DNA of 64,000 nucleotides from JACMNW01 sp031413495 (GTDB taxonomy: Bacteria > Pseudomonadota > Alphaproteobacteria > Rhodobacterales > Rhodobacteraceae). The stretch is from NCBI GenBank assembly GCA_031413495.1, contig JANOFE010000034.1, positions 23,788 through 87,787 on the forward strand. Direction: 5' to 3'. The stretch's first letter is position 1; each line of letters starts with the position of its first letter. The notes beneath the pieces are model-generated. The model was not told the origin of the DNA and made no database searches. It saw only the letters and a program-made list of their open reading frames with translations. This document shows, one piece after another, positions 45,573 to 55,017 of this stretch. Made by a program: the position numbers and the translations under genes.

Positions 45573-46343
45573 TCACGCAGTCAGAAAAATGCGCACTGTC
45601 TCTTCAAACTCACGCGGTTTTTCGGCGTGCAGCCAGTGGCCTGCACCGGGGATGCGGGCCAGCCGCGCGCGGGGAAACTGTGCTAAGATCAGCGCGCGGT
45701 GTTCGGGCAAAACGTAAGAGCTTTCTGCGCCGGTCAGAAAAAGTGCCGGGCCATCAAAGGTGCCGGGCGTACCCGGCCAGCCGACGATTTTTGGCATCTC
45801 GCGGTCCAGCACAGGCAGGTTCAACCGCCACCTCGGCGGGATTGCCCGTAGGTCCAGCGATTGCAGAAAGAACGCGCGCAGGGCGGGGTCGGCAATCGTT
45901 TTGGCCAACCGCTGGTCGGCATCGGCCCGGTTGGTAAGACCGGTCAGGTCAAGCCCGGCCATGGCGGCGACATTCTGGCTTTGATCGTGGCTATAGGCCA
46001 CCGGGCCTATATCGGCCACCACCAGTTTGCGCACATGCGCGCTTTGCGTCAGCGCCAGAACCATGGCGGTTTTGCCACCCATCGAATGGCCCAAAACATC
46101 GGCAACACCGCCATGCGCCAGGATCACCTCTGCCAGATCAGCGGCCATTTCCGGGTAGCTTTGGGTCTGGTTGCGTGGGCTATCGCCATGGTTGCGCATA
46201 TCAACGGTGATCACGGCGCGGCTGTCTGCCAGCCTGCGGGCGATCACCCCCCAGTTGCGGCCAGAGCCGAACAGGCCATGCGCAATCAGCAGAGGTGGGT
46301 TGGTTTGGGGCGCTGTGGCCGGAAAAATGGTGAAACTGAGCAT
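45573..46343 (-). CDS. Alpha/beta hydrolase (YbfF-like esterase)
   Basis: 256-residue serine hydrolase. The oxyanion HG motif (LLIAHGLFGSGRNW), nucleophile elbow GHSMGG and the C-terminal catalytic His in GAGHWLHAEKP are in place, and VDMRNHGDSP is typical of the YbfF/haloperoxidase-like branch. Probably cytoplasmic, acting on acyl thioesters or short esters. Confidence 0.88.
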   Translation of the reverse strand: MLSFTIFPATAPQTNPPLLIAHGLFGSGRNWGVIARRLADSRAVITVDMRNHGDSPRNQTQSYPEMAADLAEVILAHGGVADVLGHSMGGKTAMVLALTQSAHVRKLVVADIGPVAYSHDQSQNVAAMAGLDLTGLTNRADADQRLAKTIADPALRAFFLQSLDLRAIPPRWRLNLPVLDREMPKIVGWPGTPGTFDGPALFLTGAESSYVLPEHRALILAQFPRARLARIPGAGHWLHAEKPREFEETVRIFLTA

Positions 46344-46439
46344 GATTTTGGTCTAATCCAATACTGCCAACCGGACCAGAGGTGTTGTCACACGGGGGCC
46401 GCTGCGCGTAAGCTGTATCGCACAGCAGATGAGGGTTCG

Positions 46440-46811
46440 ATGAGCGCCGTAACAATACAGCAGATGGCCGAACGGGTTGCCAGCCTGTTGGAAGAACGCC
46501 TGAACATTAAGGGCAAAGGACTGACGGAGAAACTGCGTAAAAGCGGGCGGCTGTTGCCACGCAAGGTGCGAAATGCAGCCGAGCAGTTGGCGGATGCAGC
46601 AGGGCGGTCGCAAAATCCAAAACTGCTTTTGCAAATCGATGAAGCCGCTGTTGTTGTGGCCTATGATATTTGTTCAAAGCATTTAAGCAAGATTGATGCC
46701 GGACATCTACGAATGACCGGAATTTTGGGCACCGCAAGTTCGATGGTGATCAGTCTGATGGTGGTGGCGGTGATTGTGATCGGTATTCTGTATTGGCGCG
46801 GTTATTTATAA
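46440..46811 (+). CDS. Small C-terminally anchored membrane protein, unknown
   Basis: 123-residue protein: a charged, helical N-terminal 95 residues (QMAERVASLLEERLNIKGKGLTEK, basic patch KLRKSGRLLPRKVR) and a C-terminal hydrophobic anchor (MVISLMVVAVIVIGILYWRGYL). No family recognised. It starts 96 bases from the divergent hydrolase. The longer frame back to 45861 is antisense to that hydrolase and is rejected. Confidence 0.7.
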   Translation: MSAVTIQQMAERVASLLEERLNIKGKGLTEKLRKSGRLLPRKVRNAAEQLADAAGRSQNPKLLLQIDEAAVVVAYDICSKHLSKIDAGHLRMTGILGTASSMVISLMVVAVIVIGILYWRGYL

Positions 46812-46857
46812 GTGACGAGGCCGCGATGGCACGACCCCGTCAAAATTCAACAGCAGA

Positions 46858-48153
46858 TCACAGTCCCGGATAGATCGGGAACTGGGCGCATAGCGTGGCG
46901 ACTTTTGCGCGGACAGCGGCCTCAACATGGGCATTGCCGTCTTCACCATTGGCGGCAAGGCCATCGACCACTTCGACAATCCAATCACCGATCTGGCGAA
47001 ATTCAGACTCCGTAAAACCGCGTGTGGTGCCTGCGGGGGTGCCAAGGCGGACGCCTGATGTGATGGTGGGTTTTTCGGTGTCAAACGGGATGCCGTTTTT
47101 GTTGCACGTGATATGGGCGCGGCCCAAGGCTTTCTCGGTGGCGTTGCCTTTTACGCCTTTGGGGCGCAGATCGACCAGCATCAGATGGCTGTCGGTGCCG
47201 CCTGTCACAATGTCCAGCCCGCCTTTCATCAGCTGATCGGCCAGCGCCTGGGCGTTCTTGATCACCTGCGCTTGGTATGTTTTGAAACCGGGCTGCAGTG
47301 CTTCACCGAAGGCCACGGCTTTGGCGGCGATCACATGCATCAAGGGGCCGCCTTGAATGCCGGGGAAGATGGCGGAGTTGAACTTTTTCGCCAAGGCTTC
47401 GTCATTCGTAAGGATCATGCCGCCGCGTGGCCCGCGCAGGGTTTTGTGGGTGGTGGTGGTTGCGACATGTGCGTGGGGGAAGGGCGACGGGTAAAGGCCT
47501 GCCGCGACCAGCCCTGCGAAATGCGCCATATCGACCAACAGGTAGGCACCGACCGAGTCCGCAATCGCGCGCATGCGCGTAAAGTCGATGATGCGGGGAA
47601 TGGCAGACCCCCCGGCGATGATCATCTTGGGCTGGTGTTCGGTGGCAAGGCGTTGCACCTCGTCATAATCCAGCAGCAAATCTTGGCGGCGCACACCGTA
47701 TTGGATGGCGTTGAACCATTTGCCCGATTGGTTTGGGGCGGCCCCGTGCGTAAGGTGGCCGCCTGCGTCAAGGCTCATCCCCAGAATGGTGTCACCGGGT
47801 TTGATCAGGGCCTGAAAGACGCCTTGGTTGGCCTGCGAGCCGGAATTGGGTTGCACATTGGCGAAGTCGCAGTTGAAAAGTTGCTTGGCGCGATCAATGG
47901 CAAGATTTTCGGCCACATCGACATATTGACAGCCGCCATAGTACCGCTTGCCCGGATAGCCTTCGGCGTATTTGTTGGTCATCACTGAGCCCTGCGCTTC
48001 CATCACGGCGCGGGAGACGATGTTTTCTGATGCGATAAGTTCAATCTCATCGCGCTGACGGCCAAGTTCCTGCGTCATCGCGCCGAACAGTTCGGGGTCG
48101 CGGGACGACAGGGGTTCGGCAAAGAAACCAGTATCGCGGTGTGGGGCGTTCAT
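46858..48153 (-). CDS. glyA: Serine hydroxymethyltransferase
   Basis: PLP enzyme interconverting serine and glycine with tetrahydrofolate as C1 carrier; works with the nearby gcvTHP to balance glycine and one-carbon units. The 431-residue protein shows EIELIASENIVS near the N-terminus, YAEGYPGKRYYGGC, and the PLP lysine in VATTTTHKTLRGPRGG. Start: GAGGAG at 48160-48165 is directly against an ATG at 48159 but six bases from ATG 48153, so 48153 is preferred. Confidence 0.96.
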   Translation of the reverse strand: MNAPHRDTGFFAEPLSSRDPELFGAMTQELGRQRDEIELIASENIVSRAVMEAQGSVMTNKYAEGYPGKRYYGGCQYVDVAENLAIDRAKQLFNCDFANVQPNSGSQANQGVFQALIKPGDTILGMSLDAGGHLTHGAAPNQSGKWFNAIQYGVRRQDLLLDYDEVQRLATEHQPKMIIAGGSAIPRIIDFTRMRAIADSVGAYLLVDMAHFAGLVAAGLYPSPFPHAHVATTTTHKTLRGPRGGMILTNDEALAKKFNSAIFPGIQGGPLMHVIAAKAVAFGEALQPGFKTYQAQVIKNAQALADQLMKGGLDIVTGGTDSHLMLVDLRPKGVKGNATEKALGRAHITCNKNGIPFDTEKPTITSGVRLGTPAGTTRGFTESEFRQIGDWIVEVVDGLAANGEDGNAHVEAAVRAKVATLCAQFPIYPGL

Positions 48154-48340
48154 CGGCATCTCCTCAGGGCTGTGGCAGCGATTGATCGGTATCTAGTGCA
48201 AACTGGCCAAGCGGGAAAGGTAAGAAAACGACGCAGAGGGCCGCGATAGCGAAATCATCTTTCCTATGCGGCGCGCTGGGGGGTTGAGTTTGCGCGGGCC
48301 GACGGCCAAGGTCAGCACAGCTATGATAAAGGACAGGCCC

Positions 48341-49105
48341 ATGGCCAATCGGAACATTGCCTTCAAGGCAAGCTCTGCACCAGCGGCGCAGGCAGCATTG
48401 GCGGCGTTAACGGCGGTTTATGGGCAATGCCCGGTCAAGCGCGCTACCTGGGTGGTGGCGCTGGGTGGCGACGGCTTTATGTTGCAGACACTGCATGCCA
48501 CGCAGGCTTTGGGGTTGCCTGTTTACGGTATGAACTGCGGCACGATCGGGTTCTTGATGAATGCGTATTCTGCCGAAGGGTTGGCAGAACGCCTTGCTGC
48601 TGCGGAAGAAGCGGTGATCAACCCGCTGGCTATGCGGGCGCAAACCGGGTCTGGCAAAGTGACGGATGCGCTTGCGATTAACGAGGTTTCGCTGTTGCGT
48701 GCCGGGCCGCAAGCCGCAAAATTGCAGATCAGTATTGATGGCAAAGTGCGGCTTGATGAATTGGTCTGTGACGGCGCATTGGTGGCCACACCCGCCGGAT
48801 CAACGGCTTATAATTATTCGGCGCATGGGCCGATCCTGCCGATCCGGTCGGATGTGCTTGCGTTGACTGCGATGGCGGCGTTCCGGCCAAGGCGCTGGCG
48901 GGGGGCGCTGTTGCCAAAGACAGCGGTGGTTCGGTTTGATGTGCTGGAGCCGGAAAAGCGACCTGTGATGGCGGACGCCGATGGCAGGTCGGTGCGCGAT
49001 GTGGTGTCGGTTGAAATTCGGTCGGAACCCGCGGTGGTGCACCGTATCTTGTTCGATCCGGGGCACGGGTTGGAAGAACGGCTTATCGGCGAGCAGTTCG
49101 TTTAG
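48341..49105 (+). CDS. nadK: NAD kinase
   Basis: Phosphorylates NAD to NADP. The 254-residue protein has the GGDG motif (VVALGGDGFML), the NxG segment (MNCGTIGFLMN), an NE motif (AINEVSLLR) and the PAGSTAYNYSAHGPIL substrate-binding loop. AAAGGA at 48328-48333 fixes ATG 48341. Its last four bases overlap the convergent sigma-54 regulator gene. Divergent from glyA across 187 bases. Confidence 0.95.
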   Translation: MANRNIAFKASSAPAAQAALAALTAVYGQCPVKRATWVVALGGDGFMLQTLHATQALGLPVYGMNCGTIGFLMNAYSAEGLAERLAAAEEAVINPLAMRAQTGSGKVTDALAINEVSLLRAGPQAAKLQISIDGKVRLDELVCDGALVATPAGSTAYNYSAHGPILPIRSDVLALTAMAAFRPRRWRGALLPKTAVVRFDVLEPEKRPVMADADGRSVRDVVSVEIRSEPAVVHRILFDPGHGLEERLIGEQFV

Positions 49106-50532
49106 GGTTTCGCCCAGCCTTCGATTTTGCGGTAGAGCGTGGACGGGGAAACGTCCAATTCACGCGCTGCTTTTGGCACCGATCCGCCATGGCGGGCCAG
49201 GGTCGCCTCGATGACGGTTTGTTCAATCTCGGCCATGGTTTTGCCGATCAGGGCGTCTAGCATCGGTTCATTGGGTGCTTGCCGCGCGACCGCAGGCAAA
49301 AGGGGCTGCACATGGGTGTCACCCAGATCGTCGGGCAACATGGCTTGTGTGACCAAACCGCCATCATTCAATACAACCACATTGCGGATGACGTTCAGCA
49401 ACTGGCGCACATTGCCGGGCCACGGCAGGCGGCGGAACAGCGCGCGCACTTGCGGGGACAGGCCATCAAAATGGCGGCCTTCCTCATCTGCAAAGCGGGC
49501 AAGCGCGGTTTCGGCAATTTCGATCATGTCATCCGCACGTTCGCGCAGCGGCGGCATGTGAATGGGCACCACGTAAAGGCGGTAATACAGGTCTTCGCGA
49601 AACTGGCCGCGCCGCACGGCATCAAGCGGATCCACGTTGGTAGCACAGACGATACGGACGTTGACCTTGCGCGGCCGGGTGGCACCGACCGGCTGTACAG
49701 TAGAGGTTTGCAAGAAACGCAGCAGTTTGGTTTGCAGCGCCGGGGCCATTTCGCAGATTTCGTCCAAAAACAGCGTGCCGCCATCAGCAGCGGTTGCCGC
49801 ACCCGGTTTGTCAGATATCGCCCCGGTGAACGAGCCTTTCATATGGCCGAATACTTCGGATTCCAGCAAATCCTGCGGGATGGCCCCACAGTTTAGCGCT
49901 ATGAACGGGCCTGCCGCGCGGTTGGAATTGTCATGCACGGCCAGTGCACAAAGTTCTTTGCCGGTACCGCTTTCGCCGGTGATGAACACGGTTGCCATCG
50001 ACCGCGCGACGGAGCGGATTTTGGCATGGATGCGGCCCATTGCATCGGATGATCCGATGAAAGAACTGGCGCTGATTGCTGCGGCGGGGGCAGCGATTTT
50101 GGTGGCTACGCTGTGCGGGGATCGTCGTGCGTCACGGTCGCCCGCGGCATTTTCAACGGCACCCAAAAAGCGCTGTTCATCAAACGGTTTGACCAAAAAC
50201 TCATGCGCACCTGCGCGCATAGCCTCGACCGCTTTGTTGATGGACCCATTGGCGGTTATCACAATCACGGCGGTTTCAGGGTGCAGCGCCAGCATATCCT
50301 GCATGACATCAAGCCCGTCCCGGTCTGGCAGTACCAGATCAAGCAACACAACATCCGGCACGGTTTCGATAAATTGCGCCATGCCATCGGCGGCGGTTCC
50401 GGCCACACGCACGGCGTGGCCTGCCGCCATAAGGACGGATTTATAGACCAGTTGCAGCGATGGCATATCTTCGATCAGCAGCACATTTGGACGCTGATTT
50501 TTACGGCTGATCAGGGCGGGACGAGCAGACAT
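49102..50532 (-). CDS. Sigma-54-dependent response regulator (LuxO-like)
   Basis: 476-residue NtrC-family activator: an N-terminal receiver with phosphoacceptor in VVLLDLVLPD, a central AAA+ domain with Walker A GESGTGKE and a GAFTGA-loop variant GSFTGA, and a C-terminal Fis-type helix-turn-helix (GGSVPKAARELDVSPSTLYRKIEGW). The C-terminus and the adjacent Hpt gene recall LuxO/LuxU. The loop variant (Ser for Ala) is tolerated in several active members. Target genes unknown. Confidence 0.92.
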   Translation of the reverse strand: MSARPALISRKNQRPNVLLIEDMPSLQLVYKSVLMAAGHAVRVAGTAADGMAQFIETVPDVVLLDLVLPDRDGLDVMQDMLALHPETAVIVITANGSINKAVEAMRAGAHEFLVKPFDEQRFLGAVENAAGDRDARRSPHSVATKIAAPAAAISASSFIGSSDAMGRIHAKIRSVARSMATVFITGESGTGKELCALAVHDNSNRAAGPFIALNCGAIPQDLLESEVFGHMKGSFTGAISDKPGAATAADGGTLFLDEICEMAPALQTKLLRFLQTSTVQPVGATRPRKVNVRIVCATNVDPLDAVRRGQFREDLYYRLYVVPIHMPPLRERADDMIEIAETALARFADEEGRHFDGLSPQVRALFRRLPWPGNVRQLLNVIRNVVVLNDGGLVTQAMLPDDLGDTHVQPLLPAVARQAPNEPMLDALIGKTMAEIEQTVIEATLARHGGSVPKAARELDVSPSTLYRKIEGWAKP

Positions 50533-50534
50533 TG

Positions 50535-50918
50535 TTACTCCTCCATTGGGGCAAGGCTGGCGAGGGTCGAGATCAGTTCAGCAAGGCCACGCATGGTTTG
50601 TGCTTTCATAGCATGAATTTTGACCAAGTCCTGATCGCGCGCAAGCGCATTCAGCTGTTGAGCAGTGGCGTGCAAATCGGCGTCTCCGACTGTTCCTGCA
50701 AGGGCAATAAGAACATGGCTATGCAGCCGCAATGCGGCGCAATCGGGGCCGTTCCATGCGGGATCAAGGCCAAATTCGGTTGATTTCAGATCGTCCAGAA
50801 AGGCGGCGATGATGGTGGGCGCGTTGGCGGGCCCGGCCATCAAAAGCAGGTTGCGCAGAGGGGTGGTGTCAATTTCGCGGATGGTTGCGGGAAAGATTTG
50901 GCTGCGATCATCGGTCAT
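50535..50918 (-). CDS. Histidine phosphotransfer (Hpt) domain protein, LuxU-like
   Basis: 127-residue helical Hpt protein, two bases upstream of the response regulator gene and surely its partner. The phosphorylatable His lies in RLHSHVLIALAGTVG; the usual HxLKG core is HVLIA here, so the conserved Lys is replaced by Ile. It would relay phosphate from an unlinked hybrid kinase. Confidence 0.75.
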   Translation of the reverse strand: MTDDRSQIFPATIREIDTTPLRNLLLMAGPANAPTIIAAFLDDLKSTEFGLDPAWNGPDCAALRLHSHVLIALAGTVGDADLHATAQQLNALARDQDLVKIHAMKAQTMRGLAELISTLASLAPMEE

Positions 50919-51024
50919 GGCACGGCCTGTTCCTTCAACTTAAGTGCAGTTCTGATCGGTAAGTTGAGTGGTTGGGAATGGCGGATGGGCGAGGTTGCGC
51001 GACACTTGGCCGAGGATCCGCATC

Positions 51025-53306
51025 TTAGCCATAATGCGCCACTGGGGTGCCCGCGAGGGCGGACATGTTCAGCAAGCCCCGCGCGGTGATGGACGGCGTG
51101 ACGATATGGGCGCGGTTGCCCATACCCATCAGGATCGGGCCAACCTCTAGCCCGCCTGCCTTTAGTTTCAACATGTTGCGGGCGGTGCTGGCCGCATCGG
51201 TATAGGCAAAAACCAGCACATTGGCCGCGCCTTGCAGCCGCGCATTGGGGAAAATACGGGCGCGCAATTCTGGATCAAGGGCAGCGTCGCCGGACATCTC
51301 GCCCTCATAGTCGAAATCCACTTTGCGGGCGTCAAGAATGGCCAGTGCGGCCCGCATCCGGCGACCTGAATCGCTATCCAGGTTGCCGAAATTGGAATGT
51401 GAACAAAGCGCCACTTTGGGCGTCACACCAAACCGCCGGGCGTGGCGGGCAGCACCGATGATGGTTTCGGCGATCTGGTCTGGGGTAGGTGCTGCATGGA
51501 CCTGCGTGTCGGCCACAAACAAGGGGCCATCTTCCAAAATCATCAAAGACAGCGCGCCCACAGGGTGCAAATCGCCCTTGGCAAGAATTTGGCAGACATA
51601 GTTCAGGTGCCACAGATATTGGCCGAAGGTGCCGCAGATCATGCTTTCGGCGTCACCGCGGTGCACGGCGATGGCGGCGATGGCGGTAGAATTGGTGCGC
51701 ATGACCGCGCGCGCGCGATGTCGGGCGTCACACCGTTGCGTTCCATCACCTCGTGGTAGCTGCCCCAATAGTCGCGGTAGCGGTGATCGCTTTCAGGGTT
51801 GATGATTTCAAAGTCTTTGTCGGGGCGGATCGGCAGGCCTGCGCGTTCGCAGCGCGCTGCGATCACCTCGGGGCGGCCGATTAGGATTGGTTTATCGGTC
51901 ATCTCTTCCAGCATGGCGTTGGCGGCGCGCAGCACGCGTTCATCTTCGCCTTCGGCAAAAATGATGCGACGGTCTGCAGTGCGGGCGGCGTCGAAAACCG
52001 ACCGCATGATCAGGGCGGATTTGAAAACCGAGCCGTTGAGTTTCTCTCGGTAAGCATCCAGATCGGCGATGGGCCGTGTGGCGACGCCGGTTTCCATCGC
52101 GGCTTTTGCTACGGCGCTGGCGACGACACCGATCAGACGCGGATCGAAGGGTTTCGGGATTAGGTAATCGGCGCCAAAGGTCAGCGTTTCACCCCGGTAG
52201 GCGGCGGCCGCTTCGGCGCTGGTTGTGGCGCGGGCGAGGGCGGCGATACCGTCGATGCAGGCCAGCTGCATGGCGTCGTTGATTTGGGTCGCGCCCACAT
52301 CCAGCGCGCCCCTGAAAATGAAGGGAAAGCACAGCACGTTGTTGACTTGATTGGGAAAATCGCTGCGCCCGGTGGCGATGATGGCGTCGGGTGACACGGC
52401 GCGCACGGCATCGGGCAGGATTTCCGGCGTGGGGTTGGCAAGGGCAAAGACGATGGGGCGGGGGGCCATGGTGGCGACCATTTCAGGCGTCAGCACGCCG
52501 GGGCCAGAGAGGCCAAGGAACAGGTCGGCACCGTTGATCACATCGGAGAGGGTTTGGTGCGTGGTGCCTTGGGCGTAGGCGGCTTTTTGATCGGTCATCT
52601 GGGCTGCGCGGCCATGATAAACCAGCCCTTCAAGATCACAGAGCCAGACGTTTTCACGTTTGACGCCAAGTTTCAGCAGCATGTTTAGGCAAGCAATGCC
52701 CGCCGCGCCGCCGCCGGTGGACACGATTTTGATCTGGTCAAAGCGTTTGCCTGCCACATGCAGCGCGTTGGTGGCGGCGGCACCCACCACAATCGCTGTG
52801 CCATGTTGATCATCGTGAAAGACCGGGATTTTCATCCGTCCGCGGCACAAAGCTTCAACTATAAAACAATCGGGGGCTTTGATATCTTCCAGATTGATCG
52901 CGCCGAACGTTGGTTCCAGCGCGCAGACAATATCGGCCAATTTGTAAGGATCGGCTTCGTTCACCTCGATATCAAAGCAGTCGATGTTGGCAAATTTCTT
53001 GAACAGAACCGCCTTGCCTTCCATCACCGGTTTGGATGCCAGCGCGCCGATATTGCCAAGGCCCAGCACGGCAGTGCCGTTGGTGACCACGGCCACCAGA
53101 TTGCCGCGCGCGGTGTAGCGGCTGGCGGTGGCGGGATCTGCCTTAATTTCCAGGCAGGCTTCGGCAACGCCGGGACTGTAGGCAAGGCTAAGGTCGCGGC
53201 CATTGGCAAGGGGTTTGGTGGCGCGAATTTCCAACTTTCCGGGTTTTGGAAATTCATGATAGTCCAGCGCTGCTTGCCGCGCGTTGTCTTGCCGTGCCTC
53301 TTCCAT
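51025..53306 (-). pseudogene. maeB: NADP-dependent malic enzyme, frameshifted
   Basis: Oxidative decarboxylation of malate to pyruvate with NADP. The first part (53306-51639 frame) has the malic domain (GTAVLGLGNIGALASKPVMEGKAVLFK), the NAD-binding GGGAAGIACLN and the start of a phosphotransacetylase-like regulatory domain (RIIFAEGEDERVLRAANAMLEE), reaching VTPDIARA. The family sequence then resumes in another frame (VMRTNSTAIAAIAVHRGDAESMICGTF) and runs to 51025. The switch falls in a (CG)6 tract at 51706-51717; removing two bases gives a 759-residue normal-length protein. This is either a real slippage mutation or a sequencing error. As written, the product is truncated within the PTA-like domain but keeps the catalytic half, so activity may persist. 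Confidence 0.85.
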
Positions 53307-53318
53307 TTCTTCCCCCCG

Positions 53319-53348
53319 AAAATGTAGTTTAATATTAAACTACATTTT
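53319..53348. promoter_or_regulatory. 30-bp perfect palindrome over the maeB promoter
   Basis: Left arm AAAATGTAGTTTAAT is exactly mirrored by the right arm over 15 bases. On the minus strand a -35 TTGCAA (53359-53354), 16 bases and TAATAT place the -10 at the centre of the palindrome, so a bound repressor would block maeB. Regulator not recognised. Confidence 0.8.
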
Positions 53349-53455
53349 TATTGTTGCAAGCCTGGCCAGTCTGCGACCTGCTGGAAACACCCTCTGGCAT
53401 ATCTTGCAAATCGCGGTCAACCCGGCCACTGTGCAGGTAAAAGGACATAAATGCT

Positions 53456-54541
53456 ATGGCTGAAACCCGTGCCGAAATTCGGCTGCCGACGCAAAATCTT
53501 GCCGCCGACCTGCCGTTCTACACCAAAGTTCTGAAAATGCGGCTGGATACGATTTATCCGGCGGATAACCCCGAAGTGGCGGTTTTGTCGGGCCATGGGT
53601 TGCGTTTGCGTATCCAGAAAAATGCCCCCGAAGCCCCCGGAATGCTGCGCATTCTGACCGATGATCCGGATGGGTTTGCAGACGGCGCACGCATATTGAC
53701 CGCACCAAACGGCACCAAGGTGGAAATAGACGCGCTGAACCCGCCGATGGTTTTGCCAAAAACCGAACATGCTTTTGTGGTGCGCCGGTTGACCGACCAA
53801 GCCCCCTGGGTGATTGGCCGCGCGGGCATGCATTACCGCGATCTGGTGCCGTCGCGGCTGGGGGGCGCGATTATTGCCAGCCATATCCGTATTCCTGACG
53901 GCGGGCCGGTGCCGGATATGGTGCATTTTCATAAGGTTGGCTTTCAGTTGATCTTTTGCATCAAAGGTTGGGTCGATGTGGTTTACGAAGATCAGGGGCC
54001 GTCTATTCGTTTGACTGCTGGCGATTGTTTCATTCAGCCGCCGGAAATTCGGCACCGAGTGCTGCATGCGTCGGACGGGATTGAAGTCATCGAAATTGGT
54101 GTGCCCGCCGATCACGTGACCGAAATTGACCATGAGATGACGCTGCCGACCACGCAGTTGCGGCCAGACCGGGAATGGCAGGGCCAGCGGTTTGTGCATA
54201 ATGTAGGGGCGAAGGGTGACTGGGCCCCGCACCGATTGCCGGGGTTTGATGCGCGCGATACAACGATTAACGCGGGCACCAAAGGCGTGGCAGGGGTTTT
54301 GGTGGTGCGCCCGTCTGATGGCGTTTCGGAATGGACCAAGCATGATGGGGACATCTTGTTCACCTTTGTGATGTCAGGCGAGATGACGCTGGAGGGGACC
54401 GGCAAAGACCCCTACCGGCTGTCACCCGGTGATGCGTTCGTTATCCCACCGGGGATGGCCACACGGTATTATGAGCCGTCCGAAGATCTGGAATTGTTAG
54501 AGGTGGCATTGCCGGGGTCGTTTCACACGGTGTCACTGTAA
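53456..54541 (+). CDS. Cupin-domain protein with N-terminal VOC-like domain
   Basis: 361-residue cytoplasmic protein. The first 95 residues resemble a glyoxalase/VOC half (ETRAEIRLPTQNLAADLPFYTKVLKMRLD). Two cupin barrels follow: about 135-225 (KVGFQLIFCIKGWVDVVYEDQGPSIRLTAGDCFIQPPEIRHRV) and about 275-355 (DGDILFTFVMSGEMTLEGTG, then LSPGDAFVIPPG). The first cupin has a metal-ligand-like His near IRHRVLH. Function not assigned; a dioxygenase or isomerase on a small metabolite is possible. Confidence 0.8.
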   Translation: MAETRAEIRLPTQNLAADLPFYTKVLKMRLDTIYPADNPEVAVLSGHGLRLRIQKNAPEAPGMLRILTDDPDGFADGARILTAPNGTKVEIDALNPPMVLPKTEHAFVVRRLTDQAPWVIGRAGMHYRDLVPSRLGGAIIASHIRIPDGGPVPDMVHFHKVGFQLIFCIKGWVDVVYEDQGPSIRLTAGDCFIQPPEIRHRVLHASDGIEVIEIGVPADHVTEIDHEMTLPTTQLRPDREWQGQRFVHNVGAKGDWAPHRLPGFDARDTTINAGTKGVAGVLVVRPSDGVSEWTKHDGDILFTFVMSGEMTLEGTGKDPYRLSPGDAFVIPPGMATRYYEPSEDLELLEVALPGSFHTVSL

Positions 54542-54623
54542 GAACAAGGCAAAGCCGGTGCCGCTTGCATCAGGGGCGATGCGGCCTCAAACTGTGCAAA
54601 ATTTACTTTGTTGGAGCTATTGG

Positions 54624-55016
54624 ATGACATTGCTTTCCGCCGCTACGCAGGTTCGCGAAAATGCCTATGCGCCCTATTCGCGCTTTAAGGTGGGCGCGGC
54701 AGTTCGGGCGGCGTCTGGCAAGATTTATTCCGGCTGCAATGTTGAAAACGTAGCCTACCCAGAAGGGACCTGTGCCGAGGCGGGGGCGATTGCCGCGATG
54801 ATTGCGGCGGGTGACACGGTGATTGCCGAGGTGCTGGTGATTGCCGATAGTCCCGCGCCCGTGCCGCCCTGTGGTGGCTGCCGCCAAAAGATTGCCGAAT
54901 TTGCGGCGTCAGACGTTCAGGTTACGCTTTGCACCATTGATGGGGCGGCCCGCGTGATGACGGTGGCAGACCTGCTGCCGGGGTCGTTCACCGCCGCCCA
55001 TATGGACCGCACCTGA
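54624..55016 (+). CDS. cdd: Cytidine deaminase
   Basis: Deaminates cytidine and deoxycytidine. The 130-residue tetrameric-type enzyme has the zinc site in TCAEAGAIAAM (Cys-Ala-Glu) and PCGGCRQ. GGAG at 54613-54616 precedes ATG 54624. It heads the pyrimidine/purine salvage operon; deoA starts one base after the stop. Confidence 0.95.
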   Translation: MTLLSAATQVRENAYAPYSRFKVGAAVRAASGKIYSGCNVENVAYPEGTCAEAGAIAAMIAAGDTVIAEVLVIADSPAPVPPCGGCRQKIAEFAASDVQVTLCTIDGAARVMTVADLLPGSFTAAHMDRT

Positions 55017-55017
55017 T

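Noticed and set aside
45861..46439. Long upstream extension of the small membrane protein frame
   Set aside because: It is antisense to the alpha/beta hydrolase and lacks a plausible start signal.
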